Assembly (NCBI GenBank): GCA_903813345.2
Contig: CAIIXF020000124.1
Span: forward strand, 370,001 to 434,000
Reading direction: 5' to 3'
DNA length: 64,000 nt
Source of the DNA: Owenia fusiformis
Taxonomy: Eukaryota > Annelida > Polychaeta > Sabellida > Oweniidae
Part shown: positions 35,922 through 47,649 of the stretch, in pieces
Layout: every line of letters begins with the position of its first letter
Position numbering within the stretch: the stretch's first letter is position 1
Notes under the pieces: generated by a model
Database searches by the model: none
What the model was told of the DNA's origin: nothing
Seen by the model: the letters and a program-made list of their open reading frames with translations, nothing else
Position numbers and translations under genes: made by a program

Positions 35922-37850
35922 TACCTGTTACACTGCTGGGTTGAGTCTAACGAAGCATTTTTGTAACGAAGGTTAGCGAAAAAATTGTGTCCACACTGGC
36001 TTTATCCAACCCTAACGAAGCAATTATTTGGTGTTACACTGCACTTAAAATGCTTCGTTGCGCGTGCGCAGTACTCATCTGCCCCACCCACTTATTATGA
36101 TTAATATTTTTATTCTTTTGATATAAACCATTGATCAAACTCAAAAATCTAATTTTTAATGTTTATTTTAACAATTCAGCACAGAAAAAGACTAGTTCAA
36201 AATTCTCGGGAAAATAAAACCAGATGAATGTGATCATTCCGTACACATGTCCATATATTTTTCCCATCATTTCGATTTTTATATATTTCAGCTGTCAATA
36301 CGAAAACATATGGAATAAAAATAGGCCTATGTTAATTACTAGGAGGAATTGGATTTGGGGTTTATACAGAGGACTATAGTCTGTAATATCGTATAAAAAC
36401 GTTCAATTTCCAAATGGACTTCTCAGTTATATTTCAAATAGTGTAGCCATTACTAAAATATCTCGGTGTTCGGCTGGTGGTTTAACTACTATTTCATGAT
36501 CAATTCATTTTAATATGAATATTACCCGTCTCGCCAATATTCCATGCATATTTGAGTGAGTTTGACATAAATTAGTATGTTAATCCATCAGCCGTCCGTT
36601 GAATTCGAAAAATGGCGCAAATTGGAGGAAACTTAAATATCAGTTGTAAGCATCGTCTGACGACACATCAATAGTGTTTGGGGCTGGCCTAAAACATGCA
36701 GCCTCTCTGTGGCAAATATCTGTCGACAAGAAACAATTTTGGCAATCGTTCCTTGTCCGCAGGTTTTACCGTATTTGTATACGGAAGTTTTGAAACGTAA
36801 TTAATTCAATATATTTAAACATGAAGTTTAAATTCAATTACAATTTAAAATCGTCGGAGAATGAAATAATAGAACGACTAGTACAAGTATTGCAATGGGG
36901 CGATAATCAGTTGAATACGAATTCTGAAGAGAGACATTTTCGATGTGTACCAACAGAAAGGTAATTTTGCTTTGCTTTGAATGGAACAAGTTTGAAGAAA
37001 AACGGTGCAGTATGAGACTCGCAGTCCTTGATTTTCAAACACCTCGTAGGTCAAAAATTTAAATTAACGGTCGAAGTTAGTACCGCGTGCTGATGTGATT
37101 CACCGGGAAGCAATTGTATTAGTATCATGGTATTAACACCTTTAGAATTACATTCAAGGTATAAATATTCGAGGTGCAAGAAAAAAATTAATATTAAACA
37201 TGTATGCCACAACTTTCTATTCAGTAAGAATATCTTATAGTAATTTCAAAAGTTTACCCTTCCACACTTGAGACGGGGTTTTCCCGGAAAGAGGGACATG
37301 TAAATATTCTACGTTTATTCCCTTATAGATTAGATAAACGTTTCAAAAATACCGTATACATATACGGTATTTAGATTTAATACTTTTTGTCATATCAATG
37401 CGAGGAAAGGCAGGGAATCGAATGAAATGCCACGAAAGACGGTAAATCACATTTGTACGTGGCGTTTAGGGCTTAAGTTAGCGTCAATCAGTGACGCAAA
37501 TAGGTAATTATTTTAATCAAAACGTAGCATTATAATAATACGTACTTAAAAACATGTTCTTTCCTCGCGATTTCTCTCATTTAATACAAAATGATGAATG
37601 TGCTCTTTATTACGCGCATGCGCAAACCGCCAACTAAGCATTTTCTAACGAAGCTACCTGTTACACAGGCCAAAAAAGCTTCGTTGGGACTTAACCTTCG
37701 TTGAATTTTCTACTCAATTGCTTCGTTATCAACTAAGCTTTTCTAACGAAGGTGGAGGTGTTACACTGGCCCAAAATTGCTTCGTTACGAAGCTTTTTGT
37801 CAAATTGCTTCGTAACGAAGCATTTCAACTGGCCTGTGTAACAGGGGTCA
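35922..37850. mobile_element. About 1.9-kb non-autonomous element with AACGAAG/CTTCGTT clusters
   Basis: The left end reads CCTGTTACACTGCTGG and the right end, in reverse complement, CCTGTTACACAGGCC. Just inside each end are clusters of AACGAAG or CTTCGTT (about five at the left, about nine at the right), a subterminal-repeat pattern. A fragment of the right end also exists at 10950-11049, which confirms a mobile family. No transposase is visible. Target-site duplication is unresolved; TCAAT near both borders is a weak candidate. It lies between the two ZP genes. Confidence 0.7.
36821..36960 (+). CDS. Exon-like open frame inside the AACGAAG element
   Basis: ATG at 36821 opens 46 codons with balanced composition (MKFKFNYNLKSSENEIIERL..., ending HFRCVPTER) up to a donor-like G|GTAATT at 36960. 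I do not recognise it. It could be the first exon of a host gene, a captured gene piece or a chance frame. No downstream exon was identified. Confidence 0.2.
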
Positions 37851-38045
37851 ATAATGCATATATTAAATTATTATTTCTGATTGACATTTTCATAATTTTG
37901 ATTCTATCAATTATGATGAAGTGTGAATCTTATATTTATTCATTCATTTATAATATTAATATATCAACAGAAATTGTTTTTTACCGAAATTACGGTTTTC
38001 TGAGCTTAGCTACAAAAACAGAGTTACTTTGAAGAAAATAATCTT

Positions 38046-38165
38046 TCCACGTGACACAGGTGTTCAGATAGTGTCAAAGAACTCAGATTACCAAATGAAT
38101 GCTGTCGGGGATTCAAAATTTATACCGTTGCATTTTTATTCTGTATAAAGACTATATGAACCTCA
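38046..38165. repeat. Dispersed repeat, inverted copy at 51510-51622
   Basis: CACGTGACACAGGTGTTCAGA, TCAAAGAACTCAGATTACCA and TCGGGGATTC match the reverse complement of 51510-51622. Non-coding and of unknown class. Confidence 0.7.
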
Positions 38166-38194
38166 AAATAAAACTTAGTATACCTTCAAGGTTG

Positions 38195-38420
38195 TTATAC
38201 GCAATTTGGCATATATACATGGTTGCGGGGTATTTGTGTTACGGGTGAATATACCATACTCTCCTGCTGTATATGGCAGCTTCTGCAGGTGCGTATGGCA
38301 TATTCCGCAGTTAATATGCGATACATGGATTTTAGTGAATACCCGATACTCACCTGCGGAATATGTCATACTCACTTGAGAAATACTGCAGATGAGTATG
38401 TCATACACCACAAGTGAAAA
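38195..38420. repeat. Cluster of short GAATATG/CATAC/CTGCAG palindromic words
   Basis: Repeated words such as ATACTCACCTGCGGAATATG, GCATATTCCGCAG and GATGAGTATGTCATACACC face in both directions with irregular spacing. A further copy (TGTCATACACCGCAAGTG) lies at 38755-38775. Confidence 0.5.
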
Positions 38421-38779
38421 CGTAATACAGAAGCCTTGATTTGATTGGTTGCGAGAATCGACTCTAAATGTAAAACTACGCAAGATTACCAAAATTGTTA
38501 GTGCTTCAAGTACCAATACACTGTATATAAATCCTGCATTTATTGAGCAAGTTTACGTATTACGTGTGCTTGCTGGGTGATACTTAATTCTACATTATTT
38601 GATACATTCAATGTACTGTGATGTTGCTTCAGTGATCGTTATAATATTTTATTAACTTTTACCCATTCGTTCAATCGATGCAATTGACAATTGCCTACTT
38701 TCGTATCACATTATCAATGGTTAGTGTGTATGCCATATGCCACAGCTGAATCTGTCATACACCGCAAGTGATCTCGTTG

Positions 38780-39995
38780 TGGAATATGTGTTTTTAATTA
38801 GGGGAGTGACGAGCTAATTAGTATTATAAATTATAGGTCGGATGGTTCAGACATAATTTCAAAGACTGGTGGACAAAATGCTACAAATAATGCATTCCTG
38901 CTACGGAAGATACATATTAAAAACTATATTTTGATTGATTATAAGTCAATTATAACATAACCTGACTAACTATTCAAAGAACACAGATTGACCGAGCAAT
39001 TTCAGCCTTTTGAGGCATTCACAAAATTAATTCAATTTAGTGACGTCGATCATATGGACCATGAGACCATTGGTTCACATTTTATAGTCAATGTATCTCA
39101 AGAAGTATATTGTGTACGGTCCTGAAATTTTATGAATGTAAGATAGATGATACTACAGAATGCTGCATTCGTTTTTAGTCGGCACGATGTCCGATTTGTT
39201 CTTTAGCACATTAAAATTATGCTCCGTGGAGCAGCTCTACAAGAAGTTTGAGATGACTAGCTTAACTTGATGCACTTTCATGAGTGTCGTCGTTACTAGT
39301 GGGTGGTTGTGCTCTAAATGATGTTCATTCCTTTACAGGCACACTTCTGGATTCTACTGGGGAAGTTTTGAATTTCATTTATGGGGAAAACCTTTTACCA
39401 ACGCAGCATCACGGTTTGACATTTCGAACGTGACGATTTTCGCGTTCTTCATTGTAGCCCAGCATTGTGTATATCCCTCCGATAATATTATTATGAAGTA
39501 TTGTTGGTACCTGTAATCTTGGGAACACTATATAGTCAAAATGAAAATTATCGGTTGACTATTTTTAAATATAGTCCTCTTGTCGTATATAATTTATTAC
39601 GCGTGGCGCCTTAATGAGGTCGGATCACGTCGTACTGAATATGGTTCTATGCAAGATGTGTGAAGTTGAATTTTGAATATTTGTCAAAAGGTGGCATATG
39701 ATGCTCCTAAAATACAATTGCTTGTGAAACTTAACATTCTTTCAATTGAAATTGGTTTCAAGCAATACTCCCCCACACAAATCTACAGTCAGTTGAGACT
39801 CGATCAACTTGATTTCTTAAGTGAATTTAAAAAAATCAGATTTCTTTGCCATAGAATTTATTTACAGAAAACGTGTCCCTATAGAGCAGTTGCAATTACA
39901 TTATCTGAAGCCTTTATTTCAAATATATAAACATTAACAAAGCCCCAGTCTTGAATAAAGTACATAAAGTTACATATTATGTTAAATGTAGAATC
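38780..39995. other. Intergenic, no gene seen
   Basis: No supported exon. The 85-residue open frame near 39.7-39.9 kb has neither splice context nor a recognisable motif. Confidence 0.5.
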
Positions 39996-39999
39996 AAAC

Positions 40000-40457
40000 T
40001 TAAGGATGCAGTACCGGGTCGGTTTTCACGTCTGTTTGCGCAGGTTTTACTTCCTGTTTGAGAAAGCTAGCTCCCAAGAACCTCATTTTCGCATTTAGTC
40101 TTATTCAAAAATTATAGTTTATTTCGATAATGGTGTTTCCAGAAAAGAATTAAATTGCAAACATTTTATCAAGCATATTTTATCCCTTTCACTTTTATGG
40201 GAAAACTTGTTCTTGAGTCGCAATTAGTGGATACGAAAACCAGGGTTCGAAAGGTGCCAGCTTTATTGAAAACTCAAAAAAGTAAAAAGATTCATTTTGG
40301 GTAGGTAAAATAATTTTTATTTTGTAATTACCAGACGGTCAATCCTCTTCATATTGCACTTGGATGATGATAACATCATAGTAATACATTGTAAAAAATA
40401 TGAGCAAAATCTAATGTCTGGAACTTTCTCTACGCTGACCTGGTACTGCATCCTTAA
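40000..40457. mobile_element. 450-bp element with TTAA target duplication
   Basis: TTAA at 40000-40003 and 40454-40457 flank inverted termini GGATGCAGTACC(G/A)GGTC, one mismatch in about 17. Non-coding. TTAA targeting is the rule for piggyBac and Kolobok transposons, so a non-autonomous member of one of these is likely. It lies just downstream of ZP gene B. Confidence 0.75.
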
Positions 40458-40861
40458 ATTATTCTATATAGTGCCATCGTATATGTGTGCACGTGCGATA
40501 GTTTTAGCAAAATTTACTGAAACAAAATAAATAAAAATAAATATCAAGCAAAAGCGTCACAAAAAGCATCTAAGAATGTTTGGTATCAATGTCCAGTTTG
40601 CAAATTGTTACTCAATCCACAATCCAAGGCCATAGCCATACGCCCTCTATACGTTTGGCAACCGGAAGTTCTTCTTTGGGTCACGTGTCACGTGTTGATG
40701 TTGTCGATTTCTAATTACTCATCATCAAAGTCATGAATTTCAGAACTTTTGTTGTTAAGGAACAAAATTAAGACTTTGGTGTGCTTTCTATACGATCTAA
40801 TGAAGACTCCCCGGTTGACAAACTTATGGAGGGGATTGTGTCAGTTGATATGTGCAGGCTG

Positions 40862-43800
40862 TTACGGCATCCTCTTGGATTCAGAATAATGGGAGCGGTT
40901 GTCATAGCCATGTATATTCTCCTGTCTGTATGTCTCCTGGTTACTCTGTCTGAGCCGAAACACTGCGCACATGGCGACACCTATAGCAAGGAGTAGCAGG
41001 ACTGCCAGAACAATCGAAACTAGCAAAAACTCCATACTATGTAAGCATGACCCAGAGGCGCTTCCCAATGAACCATTGTTGGCTGAAGACAAAAGAGTAT
41101 ACTTAAGTTAAATCATCGTATTGGTAACGAACGTCGAACGCAACTGGAAAATGATGTCAAATTGACCCTTTTCTATATAGATACTGTATATAGAGAAGGA
41201 TTAGTAGATGGCATTGGTTGGGCTAGACACCTGTAACATACGTATCTCTCTAAAATTTGTTTCAATAAAATCAATTTTAAAATCCTAGTGAAATGAGGCG
41301 CTTCAAATTATGGGTAGCAATTTCTTCTCTGAAATCACTGTGATTGAGTGTTTCAATGTGAGCATATAATGATTTCAACGAACTGTGCTCGCTCAAAAAT
41401 GTATACATTATAAGATATTTTATACACGTAAATGTATAGGTCAACATGCAAATTAACATTTGTAAGTGAGAACTAATTTCTTTTAGATAAAAATATCCAT
41501 CAGTAGTACTACACAAATGTTTCATACTAATGAGGTGAATACCTGTTCATCGTTCAATGATTCTAGCGAGGTGTATTTTCCGAACCTTGTGGAATCATCG
41601 AAAGTGAAGGTATTCACCGAAAATAGGTCTTCTTATTTCTATGTCACGTGTAATGTGAAGACCGATGAGCGAGTGGGGAATATGACAGTGACATAATAAT
41701 ATATGTGAAGAATTAAGGAACATGGATGTATATAAGGACGAAGAATATTACGTCACGTACACGTACGCGTATATTTGTAAGTTCTATTTGTGGAAGTTGC
41801 AAATGAAGATTTACCTGCATTTGTCCCCATGTCATCGCCTGAGGATTCCGACCCAGTCATCACATGGAATGTTTTGGTTACATATCGTTCTCCTGGAGAA
41901 GCGCCATCAATAATGTTCCTCTTTCTTCTCTTGGCGGGGCAGTTGCTTCCAGCCTATGAGGGATTGACAGACATTTTAATATTTTACGATTCCATACTAT
42001 CCCATGATGTTCTATTGGAATGGATCACCTCATTTAATTTGATAAGTTTCATTGAGAGCTCGATTCAACTAGATTATTGTTTGTGTTCCATTGAAATGTA
42101 TGAGCTCAAAACGAATTGATATATACGTATGAAGCTCTTACTAAACAGCAATATATACTTTGTCAATGTCGTGTAATCTTTGGACATCAAAATAAAATGA
42201 GTTCTCAAACTCTTTTTTAGAAAGTGAACATTGAGAATACAGTAAATAATGTCGGGGAGTACGAAACAAAACAAAACATGCAGCATTGTTTGTGATCCAC
42301 CTCGTTGGATATAACAACTAACGAAACATATTAATTCTAGAAAAAGTTTAACCTATGTTTCTAAATGAGGAAGATAAAAATCACAAGGTATCAAATGTTA
42401 TCAATCTCTTTCCAGTTGGCTTTATTACATCTACTACTTTGAAAATACTTACGTTGTCACATGATGTCAGATTTGCGGCATAACAAGGTACCCAGAAACA
42501 TTGCAGAGTGAGATCCTCTGTATCGGCAAAGCGGAACGGGGCGAATTCAGTGGAAGTGGCATAGTAGACGGGTGTAGCAGTTAATAATGCATCCTTTTCG
42601 AACTTTCCCCTGGCAGCCCCTTTGTTCATTACATTATGTTCAGAACAGCTGAAGTAAAAAAGAATATAAAGATTAGATTTTCTTAAATGTGCCGCAATTA
42701 TTATTTTATGAAGCATACAAAGAGTTATTGCTTTGATGTCATTCCATTCACGTTCCTTTAGAAAAATATCATTTTCTCAATTATTTTGATTTCGCTCAAT
42801 ACATATTGTACATTGCCTACCCATCCATGTTTGTCAGCTGGATTGGTGTCACAGTTTGTGTCAGATATGATGCTGCGTATGCCCAGCATTCAGTCACTTT
42901 GATACCCTTCATCACTGGAATAAATAAAATTAAAGTAGCCTATCATTTGTAGAAATGCAGAAATGGAATACCCAGGCATGGGCGTAGCCCAAAAAATGAA
43001 AGAAGTAACTTAAGCAATGTAAATGTTATAAAAGTCTGGGTGTGGACCCCGAAACCCCTTTTTGGTGCTCGATTCGCTCGCAGTAATGTAAACCGACAGA
43101 ATCGCACCCCCCCCCCTTGATAATTGCTGGCAACGCCCCTGCAGGGTTATGACCTTCAATTTATCATGAAACAATGAATTGAATGAACTTGAAATAACGT
43201 ATTATAATGGGATGTACCCTTATATTATGGGTAACTTTATTGCCCGCGTAACTTGTTTCCATCACAACGATCTAAAATATAGAATAGATTTTCTGTTACT
43301 CAATATTTGCTTACATTTTGTGTCATCTGCTAATTTCATCTTTATTTTAATTTCCAAGTTAGTTGAAAAATCTATTGCACCACTACTGATTAAAGTATCG
43401 GTGGTTGTTGCGGCAACATAGTCGTAAATTTCCAATGTGACGGCTGGCAGTGCTTCAGAGGCTTGAGTTCCAGCAGGTAAATTTCTGTAAACATATAATA
43501 TATTTTTGTTAAATTATATTTGTTTTTTAAACATAATGCAGATAGAAACTAGGTGGAACTCCTCAAATTGTTTACAAAACGGATCCGTTCCGTAACAAAA
43601 TGTCACAGCCTCGGAGGTAAACTTTTTCCATGATTTCACGAGATGTAGTAGGCAGAATCTTCAGGACCTTTTTGGAACAGGGGTGTATCACTCAGTGTAA
43701 TATTTTAAGAAAATATATGAACTTTTTCTAATGATAATATTTGTGCAATCTTGATGAACATAAATTTTATACATTTCCCGAAGCCATTAAGTATACATCC

Positions 43801-46800
43801 TCAAAACCAGCCCGTTGAAGAACCATACTGAAAATTGCTGCATTTACTACAGGTGTGTAGCATGTGTGAAAATTTGAAGTAAATCCAATTAGTGTTTTTT
43901 CCACTGGAATCGCAATGACAAGATTTATCTAAAAAGAATCGTGATGACAAGAAAAAAGTGAGACGCCGCCCGCCGCCCGCCCGTCAAGCTGACGACAATA
44001 TCGTACCCTTTTTTAGGTACGATGAAAATGAATTTGCTTATGGGGGACAAAATGTTTCTAGTTTTCTGGTGAATGTAGAATATTGCATCATACGAATGCA
44101 ATTTTAGGTGATCTGTCCGCATGGGGTGTCATTAATCTATGGAGCTTGCGTAACTTAACTCTCTACCATATCTAGACTCCTAAGTCCCTCATACCCGCAC
44201 TGGGATATACTCGTTGAGTCTGAGTTAGAAAAAAAAATTGGGCCCCTAAAACCCAAAAGTCGGCCCAAATTTTGAAATTTTGAGGCCCATTTTCTTCAAA
44301 ATTTTCTTCACTTTTTTGGGCTTAAAGGCCTTTTTTGGACCCATTTTTCTGGGCACAGCCAAGGGGGCCCTCCCCAGATCCGCCAGTGAATTCTAGATGG
44401 GTCAATCAGCAAAATAGGAAAAACTAATTCAGATTGTGACTACACTTACGCAGAGATTGCAGTTGCGGATATGGACGCCGGGACGTTATCAGCTACGAGT
44501 GTCGCGAAATCACAATTAGCATGATCACCGACGTCCGCATATATCTTGTCAGCAGCAGTTAGGATGCCTTCAGAGGGCTCGTTCGACTGTGTAACGATGG
44601 ACACCTTATAGCTACCAGTTGTACCCTATGAAAAATGGTTAATGTTCAGGCTAGCTGTATCATAGTGACAGGCATTGAAACTGAATGTGTGATCTGTTCT
44701 ACATTTCCTTAATAAAGGTGTACAGACTAAAGCGTATTATGACATATCTTTTATTGTATGATAGATGTATTGTGCCACAATGTTTTATAATGACAGCTAA
44801 ACTATTGTATTGTTTATTTCGTATTAAAATTATATTAGTTCGTTTACCGTTGCTAGTCCACAACCAGTGTAATCTGGTGATGAAGAGCCAGCTGTGACAT
44901 CTATACTCAGTTCAAAAGCATCCGCTCCAGCGTCTACCAATCTACACGTCGTAAATTTACCATCTGCATACGCTGCTCCGATTGTGTCTCCACCTTTTTT
45001 CAAGTCGATGTAGATTGTTTTTCTTCCCGTGCCACTGTCATACCTACATTGATAGGTCACTGAAATATGTAAAATCGCAGTACATACAGTATTCAAAGAC
45101 TTGGATCAAAATCTCTTTCAGAGCTGAGGTACATGCACGTGGATTTTAACAATACTAACCAATAGGAATCTACTTGTTGAGATTCGATCAACTTGAGTAG
45201 TTCTTCTGAAAAAAAGAGGATTTCAGCAAGGGTGCATTGACTTTACATGGGGAGATACACTGTACATATCACAATGCTAATCAATGGCCAATGGTGTATG
45301 TCCCCATGTTGATTTTTGCAGTTGTATTGCCTGCAGTCCGTAGGGCGAAGGAAATACATGCTGCAAAAATCATTGAGAGAGAAACGGGCATTACCTGAAC
45401 ATAAAATGAAATATTTGTTTTATTATATCATTGTTAGACATTCTCAACGATCATTTTGCATTTCAAAGAAATATAGAACATTTGTTTTCAGAAGTGAACA
45501 TTTATTTTAATCAACAAATATATCATAAACCCATCACTTGATATAATTACATACAAGTATTATTGAGTATCACTGTATATTACATTTTTCTTTTCGACCA
45601 ATGCAGTTGTCATAATTCCCGGACAATACGCACATTCCTACGGCAGCCGCATGGCGAATTTTGAATTTCTGTTGATAAACGAAACGTTAATGTTTGTTTT
45701 TATTTTATTTACATACCTCAGTACAATTCATTAATGTTATTCATAGTACTAAGATATAATATCAAATATACCAACGGCATGTTGATTTGTATGGCGACTG
45801 CAAAAATGGAAAAATATTTTAAGTCCGAATTGTAATTTTTACGGCTACCCTGCGGCCTGTAAAAAACTGGATACGCCGAACGGAGAACGCAAGGTGAGTG
45901 TAGTTTTCCTACGCTCGCCGCAGAAATTCACTGATTTAATTGATCTGCGGTCGACGCACGGCTGCCATACCACAAGTGAGACTGTGGTGTTAGTCTTTTA
46001 TAATTCAATAACTCATTGAGCTGTGAAATAACGCTATGGTATTTTTGATCACATGGTACTAAATCAGCCAATCAAATCACACGATTTCAAACAATGATAT
46101 GACAAAATTAATACTTACACGAAGCCACGCCTGTCGTTACCTACAATGTAAAAAATATATATTTAGGAAGGTCATTTCCAATACCAATTATGATGTGCCT
46201 CAAACCAGCTTTACAGACAATCGTGGAAATAGTATTTTTTCAAGATTTATCAAAATGCGATAACAATTGTGTTACGAATGACGCAGTGTAGATTGTTAAC
46301 TTGTTACTGTTTATTGTAGACTGTATCAATGCTGCAGAGACGACGTGTGCGTACAAGCAAGTGAGCTTACACTTTGATTTTTAATTGATTATGGTCAGGT
46401 GTTATGATTTTCATATCTTTTTCTGAAAAGTGACCAGTCTTTAAGGAGTCTTCAAGACTACAACTGATTAGTCTTTGGGGACTTTTGGTATATTTAAGAT
46501 GGATTTATTTTGACTTTTTTCATCTGAAAAAACTTTTTCATGGTACATATTTAGGCGTTCATTAAGGACGCCTGTTTCAAAAGGTCTTGTCTACTTGTTC
46601 CAAAGAAAGTTTGTCTGCGCGATTCCAGGTAAACAGTTTAATGGACCAATATGAAATCATTTTCAGCCTTGCTTCTTTGGATGTACGTCTGAAACGTTAT
46701 GCCTTCTGAGTAAATTCTTAGATGGCAATTTTGAAAGTTCTAAAATCTTCTCTGCAAGGTTGTCTACACATTTTCATGCATATTGCATAATGTCTGACAA

Positions 46801-47097
46801 TGTACATTGATTACTTTAATTCTTTAAAGGTTATAGTTTATTTATTTATTTATTTATAGTGTTCAGTCTTACAATTCAATAAAATATAAAACAATTAATT
46901 GCAATTTTTCCCAACTTACCTTGGGCTTAAAAATTACATTATTCATATATATTATATTGTATTATATATTTTTTATGTTATAACATACTACATGATCATC
47001 ATAAGAGTCTAATATATATGTAAGTGTAATTGTTTTTAAATGTGTTTACCTTTATCTGGAAAAGTTGTATAACAGCGAGTGCTAAAATGATCTTCAT
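40862..47097 (-). CDS. ZP gene B: zona pellucida-domain protein with transmembrane helix and cytoplasmic tail
   Basis: Nine coding exons: 47097-47050, 46140-46119, 45059-44848, 44625-44450, 43484-43315, 42914-42821, 42648-42453, 41953-41815, 41082-40862. They give 425 residues with exactly the same intron phases as gene A. Signal peptide MKIILALAVIQLFQIK is close to that of gene A. ZP-N Cys lie in TYQCRYD, TTCRLV, TGCGL and ANCDF. ZP-C has KVTECWAYA, GCSEHN, FAPFRF, LTLQCFWVPC and SCDNAGSNC. A KRRKR cleavage site ends at residue 318. Unlike gene A the last exon encodes a Ser/Gly-rich spacer, a helix at about 371-394 (FLLVSIVLAVLLLLAIGVAM) and a 31-residue cytoplasmic tail with three Tyr. Overall sequence between the paralogues is strongly diverged, though the architecture is kept. 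Confidence 0.85.
41534..41618. repeat. 85-bp hairpin in ZP gene B intron 8
   Basis: Outer arms GGTGAATACC and GGTATTCACC, middle ATGATTC with GAATCAT, and inner AGCGAGGT with ACCTTGT-like sequence form an imperfect stem. It resembles a miniature foldback or microRNA-sized hairpin. Confidence 0.45.
44215..44395. repeat. hAT-like non-autonomous element fragment
   Basis: Read on the minus strand it begins CACTGGCGGATCTGGGGAGG and continues with GGCCC- and AAAAAATGGGCC-type runs. CAGTGGCGGATCTGG is a common terminus of hAT-derived MITEs in animals. The other end is not defined. It lies in intron 4 of ZP gene B. Confidence 0.45.
45835..45985 (-). repeat. Partial copy of the TACGGC repeat (1.2-2.0 kb)
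   Basis: The reverse complement reads GAATTTCTGCGGCGAGCGTA and TTCGGCGTATCCAGT, matching about 1550-1640. It lies in intron 2 of ZP gene B. Confidence 0.65.
46835..46945 (-). repeat. LINE-type 3' tail fragment
   Basis: On the plus strand TTTATTTATTTATTTATAGTG precedes TCAGTCTTACAATTCAATAA and CTTACCTTGGGCTT. A close relative is at 50360-50475, and the same design (TTTACAGTGG, a repetitive AATAC part, CCCACTTGGGCTT) ends the LINE fragment at 5622-6186. It is therefore the remnant of a severely truncated LINE or a SINE sharing its tail. Confidence 0.6.
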
Positions 47098-47368
47098 GAT
47101 TGAACACGTTTCCAAACTGTTCTGCAATAATTCTGGAAATAATTAACACTACTTCAACCAATGTAAGTGTGTATATAGCGATCTGACGGTACCGCAATCG
47201 CTTAATAATTCATCGAACGGAATATTAAGACAATTTAGTCCACGCAAGATGATATATCTAAAAAATGAAAAAATGTAAACACTCAATGCACATTGGCCTA
47301 AAGAAGAATTGTTTTCTGTCGTTATTGCATCTTGCAAATATAATCCGTTTAATTCTGCAATAACTTAC

Positions 47369-47422
47369 CTTTGGAAGTTAAGACTGGTCTAATGATTCGG
47401 GCGTTTCTTGATTCCTTTTATA
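47369..47422 (-). promoter_or_regulatory. TATA box and leader exon of ZP gene B
   Basis: On the minus strand TATAAAAGG (47422-47414) is followed by AAACGCCCGAATCATTAGAC and a donor AAAG|GTAAGTT at 47369. The acceptor is near 47133 or 47122 just before the ATG at 47097. The core is nearly the same as at ZP gene A. CATCAATAGATCTCATTCGA further upstream also matches its counterpart (CCTCAATAGATCTCAATCGA). Confidence 0.75.
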
Positions 47423-47649
47423 CCACCACCTCACTATTGCACCTGGGACGAATGTATAGCATTGTTCATTAGCATAACCTAGATGGCTCCACATAACATC
47501 AATAGATCTCATTCGAAATGTATGAATACAGCGATACAGGCCTTAAAAAATACCCACACCCTTTTTCCAATGTAAGAAATAAGAAGTTATGCTTACATAC
47601 ATTTAAAGAGTATTTGAATCATAAGTAATTTAGGACTTCTTGCAGAGGT

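Noticed and set aside
39673-39930. 85-codon plus-strand frame between the ZP genes
   Set aside because: No splice sites, homology or compositional signal; such lengths occur by chance in AT-rich DNA.
43945-44030. Third copy of the CCGCCAACC repeat family
   Set aside because: Only a CG-rich run followed by a hairpin is shared; the ordered motifs upstream are missing, so I list it only as a possible remote relative.
45160-45205. 46-base minus-strand segment with good AG acceptor and GT donor between ZP gene B exons 2 and 3
   Set aside because: Including it creates a stop codon at the junction with exon 2 and breaks the phase that gene A shares; joining exon 2 directly to exon 3 is in frame.
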